Origin: an uncultured Eubacteriales bacterium
Lineage (GTDB): Bacteria > Bacillota > Clostridia > Christensenellales > Borkfalkiaceae
NCBI GenBank assembly: GCA_905209085.1
Contig: CAJLRM010000009.1
Location: forward strand, 62,001-126,000
Direction: 5' to 3'
Length of the DNA: 64,000 bases
The notes beneath the pieces are model-generated. The model was not told the origin of the DNA, searched no databases, and saw only the letters and a list, made by a program, of their open reading frames with translations. Each line of letters begins with the position of its first letter. Within the stretch, counting starts at the first letter, position 1. The position numbers and the translations under genes were made by a program. This document shows positions 1 through 8,471 of the stretch, one piece after another.

Positions 1-1
1 T

Positions 2-1327
2 CAGGAACTCAATACCCATGCTTCGGAATATGCGCAGCTTTCTTATATGGTGGACTATCTCGGCAGCGTCGTGCACAGGATGCCGGGCACGGACGATCTG
101 ACGGACGAACGCTACGGAGAATACATCGCGACGCAGTACGACGTAGTGGCGGGACAGTTCCCGCAAGCGGAAAACGAGGCGGTGCTGGTGATCGGCGGCA
201 ACAACGACGCGACCGATCTGCTCCTCGCGCAGCTGGGATTCATCGAGGAATATAATTTCCTTTCCCTGTTTGAAAAGGGGGAAAGCACCGCGGACGATTA
301 TCTCACCATCAGTTTCGAAGACATCCTCCGCAAGGAGTTTACTCTCTACTATAACGATTCCGTCTATTCGCAGAGCACGTCAATGGTCTATCCGTTTACA
401 TATAACGGCGAGAAAAAATCTTTGGACGCCACCGAAAACGAAGGAATGAAAATAAAGGTCAGCGGAATTCTGCGCCTCAAAGACGGACTCACTTACGGCT
501 GTCTTTCCGGAGGACTCAATCTGACCGAACAGACGGTGGAGAGCTATATCGCAAAAAATATGCAGTCGAAGATAGTGACTTGGATGAACGATCCGAAAAA
601 CGCCATTACGACGGAAAAGGACGGACAGAAAATCACGATTTACCGTTCCCCGAGCGAATATCTCAACGGCTATTATTACCGCTATATAGACGAGGGCACG
701 GGGCTGGAAGGGTACCTCACCACCGATCAGTCGCGGGCGCTGCGCTCTCTGGGCGGCGACGATTCGCCTAACTCCATTTCTTTCTATCCCAAGGACTTTG
801 CCTCGAAGGATAAGATACTCTCATATCTCGACGCCTGGAACGATTCGCACGACGAGAGCGAACGGGTGACTTACACCGACACGGTGGGACTGATGATGGG
901 CATGGTGCAGACAATGCTAAACGCCGTCACCTACGTCCTCGTGGCGTTTACGGCTATTTCCCTGATCGTTTCCTCTGTCATGATCGGCGTCATCACGTAC
1001 GTATCGGTGGTGGAGAGGACGAAGGAGATCGGCGTGCTGCGCTCGCTGGGCGCGAGAAAGCGGGACATCAAAAACCTCTTCAACGCGGAAACCTTCCTCA
1101 TCGGTCTGTTTGCGGGGATCATCGGCGTGGGCGTCACTTACCTGCTTTCCATTCCGATCAATCTGATTTTCGGGGCGCTGACGGGGATTTCCTCCCTCGC
1201 CGCACTGCCTTTCTATCAAGGACTCATCATGGTGTTCATCAGCATCGTGCTGACGCTGATAAGCGGTCTTGTTCCCGCAAAGTCTGCGGCGAAGAAGGAT
1301 CCCGTTATCGCGCTGCGCACCGAATAA
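2..1327 (+). CDS. FtsX-family ABC transporter permease, C-terminal part
   Basis: Membrane permease of a MacB/YknZ-type ABC exporter. The frame is open from base 2, so the 5' end lies outside the window and 441 residues are visible. The first 290 or so form a hydrophilic, probably extracytoplasmic domain. Then come three hydrophobic segments typical of the FtsX domain, with the characteristic loop VVERTKEIGVLRSLGARKRD between the first two. The protein ends in a short polar tail after a KSAAKKDP motif, as many ATPase-permease fusions do. Whether an ATPase domain is fused upstream cannot be seen. An intrinsic terminator follows 24 bases after the stop. The substrate is unknown. Confidence 0.88.
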   Translation, partial: QELNTHASEYAQLSYMVDYLGSVVHRMPGTDDLTDERYGEYIATQYDVVAGQFPQAENEAVLVIGGNNDATDLLLAQLGFIEEYNFLSLFEKGESTADDYLTISFEDILRKEFTLYYNDSVYSQSTSMVYPFTYNGEKKSLDATENEGMKIKVSGILRLKDGLTYGCLSGGLNLTEQTVESYIAKNMQSKIVTWMNDPKNAITTEKDGQKITIYRSPSEYLNGYYYRYIDEGTGLEGYLTTDQSRALRSLGGDDSPNSISFYPKDFASKDKILSYLDAWNDSHDESERVTYTDTVGLMMGMVQTMLNAVTYVLVAFTAISLIVSSVMIGVITYVSVVERTKEIGVLRSLGARKRDIKNLFNAETFLIGLFAGIIGVGVTYLLSIPINLIFGALTGISSLAALPFYQGLIMVFISIVLTLISGLVPAKSAAKKDPVIALRTE

Positions 1328-1350
1328 GCGGAAAATTTACGGCAGTTATT

Positions 1351-1387
1351 CGCCCTCCCTTCGGACTTCGTCGGGAGGGCGTCTTTT
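1351..1387 (+). terminator. Intrinsic terminator after the FtsX permease
   Basis: CGCCCTCCC (1351-1359) pairs perfectly with GGGAGGGCG (1373-1381) and is followed by TCTTTT. It closes the transcript of the permease gene. Confidence 0.85.
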
Positions 1388-1729
1388 CAAAAGGAGAGCG
1401 CAAAGAAAATCGGTTTTTTTAACCGGGCGCCTGGCGGGAAGAAAAGCGGCGCGGAGAGATTCTTCTTTCGGGAAAAGAATCCGCGCGGGAAAAAGCTAAA
1501 ATAGAAATATTGTTTCGCCGCTTTCCTACGGTTAAGCAGGTAATGAAAAAATATGACAAATATTTGTGCGAATGTATGAAACGGGCGGAGTGCTTCCATC
1601 GATTTGACTTTTTTCTTTACTTCTGTTAAAATATAGATACGTAAAACGATACATACTGCGGAAATACACATCGGCGGGATTCGGCGGAAGAGGGCTTCCG
1701 GCCGAGAAAGAACAAGAGGGCTAAGGATT
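1388..1729 (+). other. Spacer with the GDPD promoter
   Basis: 342 bases between the terminator and the GDPD gene. The only supported element is the promoter at 1604-1632. The remainder is purine-rich on the plus strand and shows no convincing coding frame. Confidence 0.5.
1604..1632 (+). promoter_or_regulatory. SigA-type promoter of the GDPD gene
   Basis: TTGACT (1604-1609), 17-base spacer, TAAAAT (1627-1632), with an extended TGT just upstream of the -10. The expected start near 1639 leaves a 5' leader of about 90 bases. Confidence 0.75.
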
Positions 1730-2605
1730 ATGACAATCAGAGATAGTTTTATCTGTAACACCCCCATCGCGCACCGCGGGCTGCATGAAAATGTGCCCGA
1801 AAATTCGCGCGCGGCGTTTGAAAAGGCGATCGAGGCGGGCTATGCCATCGAAACGGACGTGCGCCGCACCAAAGACGGCACGCTGGTGGTGATCCACGAC
1901 GACAATTTAAAAAGGCTGACGGGCGAGAGCGGAAAAGTGAGCGATATTCCGTATCGGGAGCTTTCGAAGATGCGCCTTTTGGGCACGGACGAAAAGGTGA
2001 TGACGCTGGACGAATGTCTGGCCTATATCGGCGGCAGGACTCCGCTGCTTTTGGAAGTCAAGGACGTGACGATTTTCAAAAGCTTTCCCGAGCAGGTGGT
2101 GCGGGTAATGAAGCAGTACGCGGGAGAGTATGCCCTGCAATCGTTCAATCCCTTTTACGTACACGCTTTCAAACAAATGGCGCCCGAAATTTTGCGCGGT
2201 CAGCTGGCGATGAGCGTTTTTTCGCCCGACGTGCTGGTGTCCTGTCGGGATACCCTGGAAGAATTCGATATTTCCCCCGAAATTTTTGCCTGCGAAGGCG
2301 GGCTTTCCCGCAGACAGGTGAAAGAGGCTGTGGCGTTGGCGGCGCAGCAGTCGGGCTTTACGGATACGCACAAGCATTGGAAGATCGACGCCTGGGCGAT
2401 CAAGACGATGATCATGAACTTTATCACCAAGCCCGATTTCGTCAGCTATTGCTGCTACAATCTTCCCTATCGCCGCGTCAAGAAAAAGGAAAACCGCGCG
2501 GTGCTTACGTGGACGATCCGTTCGCAAGCGGAAGCGGAACGGCTGCGCCCTTGGGTGGATAACGTAATTTTTGAAAATTTCCGCCCCGAAAAATCAGCGC
2601 TGTAA
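1730..2605 (+). CDS. Glycerophosphodiester phosphodiesterase
   Basis: Hydrolyses glycerophosphodiesters to glycerol-3-phosphate and an alcohol. At 291 aa it is a single GDPD TIM-barrel domain. The family signature is visible near the N terminus: AHRG (residues 14-17), PENS, a metal-binding E-x-D in AIETDVRR, and the catalytic HDD. Further acidic residues lie in LLLEVKD. There is no signal peptide, so a cytosolic enzyme is likely. AAGGA lies two bases before the ATG, a rather tight spacing. It is transcribed alone from the 1604 promoter and closed by the hairpin at 2682. Confidence 0.9.
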   Translation: MTIRDSFICNTPIAHRGLHENVPENSRAAFEKAIEAGYAIETDVRRTKDGTLVVIHDDNLKRLTGESGKVSDIPYRELSKMRLLGTDEKVMTLDECLAYIGGRTPLLLEVKDVTIFKSFPEQVVRVMKQYAGEYALQSFNPFYVHAFKQMAPEILRGQLAMSVFSPDVLVSCRDTLEEFDISPEIFACEGGLSRRQVKEAVALAAQQSGFTDTHKHWKIDAWAIKTMIMNFITKPDFVSYCCYNLPYRRVKKKENRAVLTWTIRSQAEAERLRPWVDNVIFENFRPEKSAL

Positions 2606-2681
2606 AAACGGAATCGACGTTATAAAAACGGATAAAAATCGGCGCGAGTTTTCTCGCACAAACAAAGAAATCCTTTTTTGA

Positions 2682-2717
2682 CCCTGCAAAGCGAAACGCT
2701 TTTGCAGGGCTTTTCTT
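2682..2717 (+). terminator. Intrinsic terminator after the GDPD gene
   Basis: CCCTGCAAAGCG (2682-2693) pairs with CGCTTTTGCAGGG (2697-2709, one bulged T). The tail is CTTTTCTT. Confidence 0.8.
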
Positions 2718-3295
2718 ATGGCGGAAAAGAGAAGCGGAAGACGCGGGGAGAGAGGTAGGGGGAATGGAAGCGAAAGGGGATACCCGAGGAGGAGAAGCGA
2801 GAAAAGAATGCAGAGAGCAGGGGACGGGGAGAAAAGCGAAAAAGGAAACGGGGGCAGGGAAGGAGATACGTACACGAGGCAAGGAAAAGTTTGGGAAGGA
2901 GTTAAAAAAGAAATATAGGTAAGGAGAGGGGATACACGGGCGAAAAAACTAAAAAAGAAGATAGGGACAGCGCGAGGAAAAGCGGGGAACGAGAAAAAGG
3001 AAAAGAGCGCATAGGAGAGGGAAAAAGATAGGGCAGGGGAAAATAGGCGGGGCGGGGGAAGAACGAAGCAAGGGCGTATGATCGAAACAAAGAACGACTG
3101 AGGAACTGTGAACGTGAAAAACAGCTCTTTTATGCTTTTTTGCCGTCCGTGCATACAAAACGAATCGGGAAGAAGGCGCGGCGGAATACAATAGGGAAAA
3201 GCATAGAAGATAAGGGGGTTTTGTCCGTTTTTTATAGGCGCATACGAAAAGCCACAAGACGATTTTCGTCTATCCGATCCATGAAAGAGCACATG
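2718..3295 (+). other. Long purine-skewed gene-free spacer
   Basis: About 580 bases. From 2718 to about 3070 the plus strand is almost all G and A with very few pyrimidines. The open frames here are products of that skew: their translations are Arg/Lys/Glu/Gly strings on plus and Phe/Ser/Pro/Leu strings on minus. No ribosome site or family motif supports a gene. Confidence 0.6.
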
Positions 3296-3324
3296 AAAAG
3301 CCGCAGGATATATTCTCCCGCGGC
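3296..3324 (-). terminator. Terminator of the AraC gene (minus strand)
   Basis: Read on the minus strand, GCCGCGGGA pairs with TCCTGCGGC across a seven-base loop and is followed by TTTTC. It lies 26 bases beyond the stop of the AraC-family gene. Confidence 0.65.
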
Positions 3325-3349
3325 AAGGGCATAAACGCTTCGCGCCGTT

Positions 3350-4276
3350 TTATTCGGTCCAATGAATATCGTTTTTCTGATTGATGAATTTTTTATAGGC
3401 GCGGGGGGACATTTCCACGAATCTGAAAAAGTTTTTATTAAAACTCTGCTTATTGTTATAGCCCACCTGCGCCGCTACCTGCGCGATGGGAATATCCGTC
3501 TTTTCCAAAAGCATTTTCGCCTTGAAGATTTTATAGTGATTGAGATATTCGTTTACGGTCATCGCATATTCGTCCGAAAAAAGTTTGTTGAGATAGTTCT
3601 GCGAAACGCCCGCCTGTTCGGCTATTTTTTCCACGCTGATGGGGTGGGAGTAGTTCTCCGAAATGTATTTCGTGGCTTTGCGCAGATACTTGATGCCCGT
3701 AAACGAATGGAGTTCGTTCTGCTGCACGTAATTGTCCGCCACCTGCGATAAAAGCGCGGCGATGCTGAAATCGACGTAGGGGGAACGGTAGCTCTCCAAA
3801 ACGCCGCGCTCGATGGATTTGAGATACTCGATCAGCATGATCAGGTGCCTGCCGACGTTAGAATGGTCGGTAAGGATAAAAAAGCGTTCCCTGTCCGAAA
3901 AGAAAGCTTTGAAATTTTTGTCGTTTTCTATCAGCGTTTTGACGGAGAGGCAAAGGGGCGGAACGGGCGGAGAATATTGAAGTTCCACGTTGAGGATCTG
4001 CGTTTCCTTCTCCCGCACGGTGATTTTATGCACGATGCCCCCGTCGATGACGGCGTATTCCCCCGTGGAAACCGTGACGACCTTCGTCTTTTCTCCCTCG
4101 TTTTCCGCGTATTCGATATCCATTTCCCCGAAATTGATATACATGATCTCCACGTATTCGTGAGAATGGAACAGCATATCGAAGTCTTTATAGATTCGTT
4201 TGTAATAATTGATCACGTCGAAAAAATAGAAGTACCCGCCGTGATCGTACATGGACGGCTTTTTGTCCGTAAGCAT
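3350..4276 (-). CDS. AraC-family transcriptional regulator
   Basis: 308 aa. The N-terminal half is a cupin-like effector domain with an early FHSHEYVEIMYI segment. The C-terminal 100 residues hold two helix-turn-helix units (EKIAEQAGVSQNYLNKLF and AQVAAQVGYNNKQSFNKNFF), ending MSPRAYK as AraC proteins do. An upstream in-frame ATG at 4330 is rejected: the promoter at 4333-4361 would start RNA near 4326, downstream of it, and GGAGGAAGG stands just before the ATG at 4276. The gene diverges from the sugar-import operon, so it probably controls that operon in response to its sugar. Confidence 0.9.
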   Translation of the reverse strand: MLTDKKPSMYDHGGYFYFFDVINYYKRIYKDFDMLFHSHEYVEIMYINFGEMDIEYAENEGEKTKVVTVSTGEYAVIDGGIVHKITVREKETQILNVELQYSPPVPPLCLSVKTLIENDKNFKAFFSDRERFFILTDHSNVGRHLIMLIEYLKSIERGVLESYRSPYVDFSIAALLSQVADNYVQQNELHSFTGIKYLRKATKYISENYSHPISVEKIAEQAGVSQNYLNKLFSDEYAMTVNEYLNHYKIFKAKMLLEKTDIPIAQVAAQVGYNNKQSFNKNFFRFVEMSPRAYKKFINQKNDIHWTE

Positions 4277-4332
4277 CGATTTCCCTTCCTCCCGCTTCTT
4301 TGCAAGGTGATTTTTTTTCCTTCTCCGCATTC

Positions 4333-4361
4333 ATGATACCCTATAAAATACGTTTTGTCAA
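4333..4361 (-). promoter_or_regulatory. Promoter of the AraC gene (minus strand)
   Basis: Minus strand TTGACA (4361-4356), 17 bases, TATCAT (4338-4333). It lies back to back with the operon promoter at 4436, so the roughly 75 bases between them are the likely site for AraC-type operators. Confidence 0.75.
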
Positions 4362-4435
4362 TAAAATTTCGCTAATTCTTGTTTGAATTTATTTCCATAA
4401 TATAAAAAAAGGCAATATAATCACGTTTTTTCCTC

Positions 4436-4463
4436 TTGAAATTAAAAAAATTCATGTTATACT
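4436..4463 (+). promoter_or_regulatory. Promoter of the glycan-utilization operon
   Basis: TTGAAA (4436-4441), 16-base spacer, TATACT (4458-4463) with extended TGT. The expected start is near 4470, about 52 bases before the ATG at 4522. Confidence 0.7.
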
Positions 4464-4545
4464 GTTGTCGAAAACCAGCCGAAAAGGAAAGAAAAAACAA
4501 ATTCGGCGAAGGAGGTTCTGTATGAAACTATTACTCAATAAACGC

Positions 4546-4557
4546 GGGGGGGGGGGG
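4546..4557 (+). repeat. Poly-G12 tract inside a lipoprotein signal sequence
   Basis: Twelve consecutive G, preceded by CGC and followed by CATTTTTTTAG. The tract falls nine codons into the reading frame that starts at ATG 4522. With 11 G (or 8 or 14) that frame joins the downstream lipoprotein frame. With 12 it ends at a TGA at 4618. Confidence 0.95.
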
Positions 4558-4579
4558 CATTTTTTTAGCGTTTGTCCTG

Positions 4580-5941
4580 ATGTTGGGGATGAGCGGCTGC
4601 GGCGGAACGGAAACGTCTGAAAACAAAGCGCCGGTCGTCAGCGCGCAGATGCCCTATACGATCGCCGCCGTGGGGGATACGGTGACTGTGCCCGAGGCGA
4701 GCGTGACGGACGAGGACACGCTGACCGCGACGGCGGCGGTCTACTCGGGGGAGAAAAAAGTGGCGGACGTCACGGGCAATCAATTCACCGTGAACGCGGC
4801 GGGAGAATATACCGTCCGCTATACCGCCAAGGACAGCGGGGGACTGGAAGGCAGCGCGGAAGTAAAGGTGCGCTTTGTGGAGAGCGTGACGGGTACGAAG
4901 ATCGAAACGGCGATCCCCGCGGGCGAGAGCGCGGAGATCCTTTTGGGCGCTTCCGCCATCAACGCCGCAACGGGCAAGACGGGCGGCTCGTTCAACGCGG
5001 CGGATTACGATTACATATATTCCGACATCGAGAATACTTCCGCCGATTCCTTGCTCGTGGGCACGAAAATGACCACTAAGACCAAGACGGTGGATCTGAC
5101 GGCGCTGGAAAAGAGCAGTTATGAAAAGATGGAAATCGGCGCTTCCGCCACCAAAACGGTGCGCTTTACTTCCGACTATCTCGTACATCAGGGCAAAGAC
5201 TCCTTCGAGGGCGTTTCCTCCGTCGTCTACTTTGTCAAAAACGAAGGGGAAGCGGCGAAAAATATTTCCCTCACCGTCAAAAACTTCGTCCTCGGCAAAG
5301 CGTCCGTATTGAGTTCGGCGCACTTTAAAGCCGTGGAATCCAAAGAGGGCGTCGAGGACAAGTTCATCGACCTCACCGATCTCAAACTCTTATACGATTT
5401 GAACGGGGAAACGGCGCTCGACTATATCGGCGAAGAGAAGGTGACGGGCAAGGGCGAGATGTCTACAACCCTCACCGAGGACAACAAGCTGCGGCTGACT
5501 GTGAAGAACGAAGCGACGCCCGCTACCTGCCAATGGCGGTTCTTCTCCTGGAATTCGGACGTGGGCGTTTCTCAGCAGGGACTTTTGAAACGGGATTTAA
5601 GCCAAGTGGAATATATCGTCATGATCTTCGAGCGGGATGAAGGCGTCGTGTACGGAGATGCCACGATCTGTCTGTATCTCCAATCGGACGAATGGGGAAC
5701 GAGCTGGAATCTCGCCTGTCCGTACCACGATTTGAATAATATGTGGTTCGGCAATATCCAAAATCAGGACGGAAAAAACAAAAACCTTGTTTACTACTAT
5801 CTACCTATCAAGCAGCATATCGAAGAGGAAAACATTCAGGCGGAATTCTGCGCCGAGGTGGATACCCTCATCCTGCAAATCGCGGGGCTTCCCGCCGATG
5901 CGGAGAGAAGCTTGACGCTGCACGGGATTTACTGGTGCTGA
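4580..5941 (+). CDS. Ig-like surface lipoprotein, 5' end shifted by poly-G
   Basis: Intact frame of 453 codons from ATG 4580. The original start is almost certainly ATG 4522, behind a strong AAGGAGG site. Removing one G from the G12 tract gives a classic lipoprotein signal: KLLLNKR, a hydrophobic core, then MSGC. Mature residues 15-90 or so resemble a bacterial Ig/cadherin-like module with AGEYTVRYTAKD. A similar module occurs in the 9614 protein. The remaining 360 residues are beta-rich and I do not recognise them. It is the first gene of the operon and lies 19 bases before the binding protein, so a glycan-capture role is inferred. As sequenced, expression of the exported form would need slippage. 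Confidence 0.75.
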   Translation: MLGMSGCGGTETSENKAPVVSAQMPYTIAAVGDTVTVPEASVTDEDTLTATAAVYSGEKKVADVTGNQFTVNAAGEYTVRYTAKDSGGLEGSAEVKVRFVESVTGTKIETAIPAGESAEILLGASAINAATGKTGGSFNAADYDYIYSDIENTSADSLLVGTKMTTKTKTVDLTALEKSSYEKMEIGASATKTVRFTSDYLVHQGKDSFEGVSSVVYFVKNEGEAAKNISLTVKNFVLGKASVLSSAHFKAVESKEGVEDKFIDLTDLKLLYDLNGETALDYIGEEKVTGKGEMSTTLTEDNKLRLTVKNEATPATCQWRFFSWNSDVGVSQQGLLKRDLSQVEYIVMIFERDEGVVYGDATICLYLQSDEWGTSWNLACPYHDLNNMWFGNIQNQDGKNKNLVYYYLPIKQHIEEENIQAEFCAEVDTLILQIAGLPADAERSLTLHGIYWC

Positions 5942-5960
5942 CGGAAGGAGGAAACGAGGC

Positions 5961-7523
5961 ATGAAAGGAAAAAGGTTTTTCAGCGTGTTGATGGGCGCCT
6001 GTCTGGCGGGCGGTATGCTCTTCGCTTCCGCGTGCGGCGGGAATAAGGGAAAAGTGGGCGTGTTGAGAATAGACGCTTTCGAAGGGGGAGGCGGCGGCAC
6101 CTATGCGCAGGCGCTGGCGGACGCTTATCGCAAATACAATCCCGAAGTGGCGGTAGAGGTCAATTGCAACCCGCTCGTGCCCGAAGAGGCGCCTACGGCT
6201 TTGGAATCAAAATCTTCCCCGACGGACGTCTATATGCTCAACGGTCTGAATATCGGTTCCCTCTGCGAGAACGCGGACGGCGCCCTGGAACCGTTGAACG
6301 ACGTTTACGAGAGCAAACCTAAGACGGACAAGGAACAAGGGACAAAGACGATCGAGGAGCTGATCTCCGCGCCGATCCTGCCCTCGATGAAGTACGGCGG
6401 CGACCGCGAGCCCTATGCCGGCAACTATTACGCCCTGCCCGTAGGCAGCAACCCGCACTCCCTCATCATCAACAAGACCTGTATGGATTCTCTGTTCGGC
6501 GCGGACCAATGGGAAGTGCCCCGCACGTCGGCGGAACTCATCGCCCTTTGCGACGCGATCAAGAACAAGAACGCGAAAGTAAACGTCGCGGGGACCGAGT
6601 ACGACGTATATTCCTTCATCTACGCGGGCAATGCGCTGGAATACTGGCGCTATATGTGGTATCCGTGGGTGGCGCAGTACGACGGCTCGGACGTGTATAC
6701 GGAGGCGTTGTCCTGCAAGATAGACGGCGAATACAATAAAGATGCGCCCTTCTCGGCGGGCAAGGAGGAAGCTCTGTCCGAACTGGAAACCATTTTAAAG
6801 CGCGCGAACGGCTACTGTCATCCCGACAGCATGAGCAACAAGCACACCACCGTGCAGAAGTATTTTATGCAGGGCAGGGCTGCGATGATGGTTTCGGGCG
6901 ACTGGATAGAAACGGAAACGGACACCGAATATCATCCCGACCTTATGATGGTGCGCTCTCCCATTCTCTCCGCGCTGGGCAAGAAACTGGGACTCACCGA
7001 CGCCAAACTTTCCGCCGCCGTCAAAGCGGTGGACGAAAACGCCGCCGCGCCCGAGGGGGTGAGCGAGGAGATCTTCTCCAAAGTCAGGGAAGCGAGAAAA
7101 ATCGTCTTTACACTCGCCAATACTCAGATAGCCGTCGTTCCCTCCACCTCCGTCAATAAGGAGATCGCCAAGGATTTCCTGCGCTTTCTCTATTCCAAAG
7201 AGGGCTTCGACGTGTATGCCAAAGAAACGGGCGGCGCGCGGCTCCCCGTGAACGATTATCAGCTGGACGCTTCCCTGGTGGCTTCGATGACCACCTTCGG
7301 CAAGAGCATCAAGGAGATCGCGGAAGGGGACACCGAATATATCTTTACGGGCAGCAGCGACCCCATCCGCTATCGCGCGGGCATGAGCGAGTTTTTGAGA
7401 AGCGAAAAGCCCGAGCTTTCCCTCGCCAAAAAATCCAATCCCCTGACGGCGAAAGAGATTTTGGAGAAGGAAAAAGAACTCGTGTACTCCAATTGGAACA
7501 CGTACATGAGCATGGTTTCCTGA
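5961..7523 (+). CDS. Sugar ABC transporter substrate-binding lipoprotein
   Basis: 520 aa extracellular solute-binding protein of the family-1 (carbohydrate uptake) type. Residues 1-25 form a lipoprotein signal ending FASAC. The mature part shows family features: LADAYRKYNPEVAVEV near the N terminus, FMQGRAAMMVSGDWIE in the middle, and AKDFLRFLYSKEGF near the C terminus. GGAGG precedes the ATG. Two permease genes follow after 13 and 11 bases, completing a CUT1-type importer. No ATPase is encoded here, so a shared MsmK/UgpC-type ATPase elsewhere is likely. The ligand is unknown; linkage to GH36 suggests an alpha-galactoside. Confidence 0.92.
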   Translation: MKGKRFFSVLMGACLAGGMLFASACGGNKGKVGVLRIDAFEGGGGGTYAQALADAYRKYNPEVAVEVNCNPLVPEEAPTALESKSSPTDVYMLNGLNIGSLCENADGALEPLNDVYESKPKTDKEQGTKTIEELISAPILPSMKYGGDREPYAGNYYALPVGSNPHSLIINKTCMDSLFGADQWEVPRTSAELIALCDAIKNKNAKVNVAGTEYDVYSFIYAGNALEYWRYMWYPWVAQYDGSDVYTEALSCKIDGEYNKDAPFSAGKEEALSELETILKRANGYCHPDSMSNKHTTVQKYFMQGRAAMMVSGDWIETETDTEYHPDLMMVRSPILSALGKKLGLTDAKLSAAVKAVDENAAAPEGVSEEIFSKVREARKIVFTLANTQIAVVPSTSVNKEIAKDFLRFLYSKEGFDVYAKETGGARLPVNDYQLDASLVASMTTFGKSIKEIAEGDTEYIFTGSSDPIRYRAGMSEFLRSEKPELSLAKKSNPLTAKEILEKEKELVYSNWNTYMSMVS

Positions 7524-7536
7524 GAGGAGGCGGAAA

Positions 7537-8460
7537 ATGAGCGTAGTTGAAAAGAAAGTGCGTTCGGTGGGTTTCAAGCAGATCAGGATGCGCCGAAGGG
7601 TATTTATCATCGGTATGCTGAGCATTGCTGTCCTCAATTTTCTCGTCTTTTGGCTGTACGTCAATTTCAATTCCATTCTCATGGCGTTTCAATCGCAGAC
7701 GAAAGGAGGGCTGGTGTGGACGCTGGACAATTTCACGCGGTTTTTCAAGGAAGTGAAGATCAGCGATTTCCAGCTGGGGCTTGCCGTCAAAAATTCGGTG
7801 CTCTTGTACGTTTCGGGTACTTTCTTCACCCTGCCGCTCAGTCTTCTCTTCGCCTACTATCTGTATAAAAAAGTGGCGTTGTCGGGCTTCTTCCGCGTCG
7901 TGTTCTTTCTGCCCTCCATCATTTCGGCGGCAGTGCTCGTCACACTCTTCAAATATGTGGTGATGCCCAGCGGACCGTTGAACGAGCTATTGTCCATCAT
8001 CTTAGGAAAAGACGTGGCGATAGAATGGGTGGTAGACGAGAAATATTCCATGTTCACCATTCTTTTCTATTGCGTATGGACGGGATTCGGCGGCAATATC
8101 GTCCTCCTGACGGGCGCGATCTACCGCATCCCCGAGGACGTGATGGAGTACGGAAAATTAGACGGCATCGGGATGACGAGGGAGCTGTTCAGCGTCATCA
8201 TCCCTCTCATCTGGCCGACGCTTTCCACGCTGATCATTTGCAGCACGGCGGGGCTGTTCACGGCGACGGGACCCGTACTGCTCTTTACAGAGGGGCAGTT
8301 CAAGACGATGACTTTGGGGTATTTCATCTTCGATAAGGTGCAGGCGGGACAGTATTATTATCCGTCGGCGATCGGACTTATTTTCACCTTCATCGGCGTG
8401 CCTCTCACCCTGCTGGTAAAACGGGTATGCGACAAGACGTTTGAGGACGTCGCTTATTGA
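7537..8460 (+). CDS. Sugar ABC transporter permease, MalF/UgpA type
   Basis: 307 aa integral membrane protein with six predicted membrane segments. The conserved cytoplasmic EAA-like loop reads EYGKLDGIGMTRELFSVIIP, the contact site for the ATPase. An AGGAGG site stands seven bases before the ATG. It partners the permease that starts at 8472 and the binding protein upstream. The stop at 8458-8460 is followed directly by the next gene's ribosome site, so the two permeases are probably made together. Confidence 0.93.
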   Translation: MSVVEKKVRSVGFKQIRMRRRVFIIGMLSIAVLNFLVFWLYVNFNSILMAFQSQTKGGLVWTLDNFTRFFKEVKISDFQLGLAVKNSVLLYVSGTFFTLPLSLLFAYYLYKKVALSGFFRVVFFLPSIISAAVLVTLFKYVVMPSGPLNELLSIILGKDVAIEWVVDEKYSMFTILFYCVWTGFGGNIVLLTGAIYRIPEDVMEYGKLDGIGMTRELFSVIIPLIWPTLSTLIICSTAGLFTATGPVLLFTEGQFKTMTLGYFIFDKVQAGQYYYPSAIGLIFTFIGVPLTLLVKRVCDKTFEDVAY

Positions 8461-8471
8461 GGAGGGCGAAA

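Noticed and set aside
2594..3292. 232-codon minus-strand open frame in the purine-rich spacer
   Set aside because: Translation is Phe/Ser/Pro/Leu low complexity that simply mirrors the purine tract. No start signal or motif.
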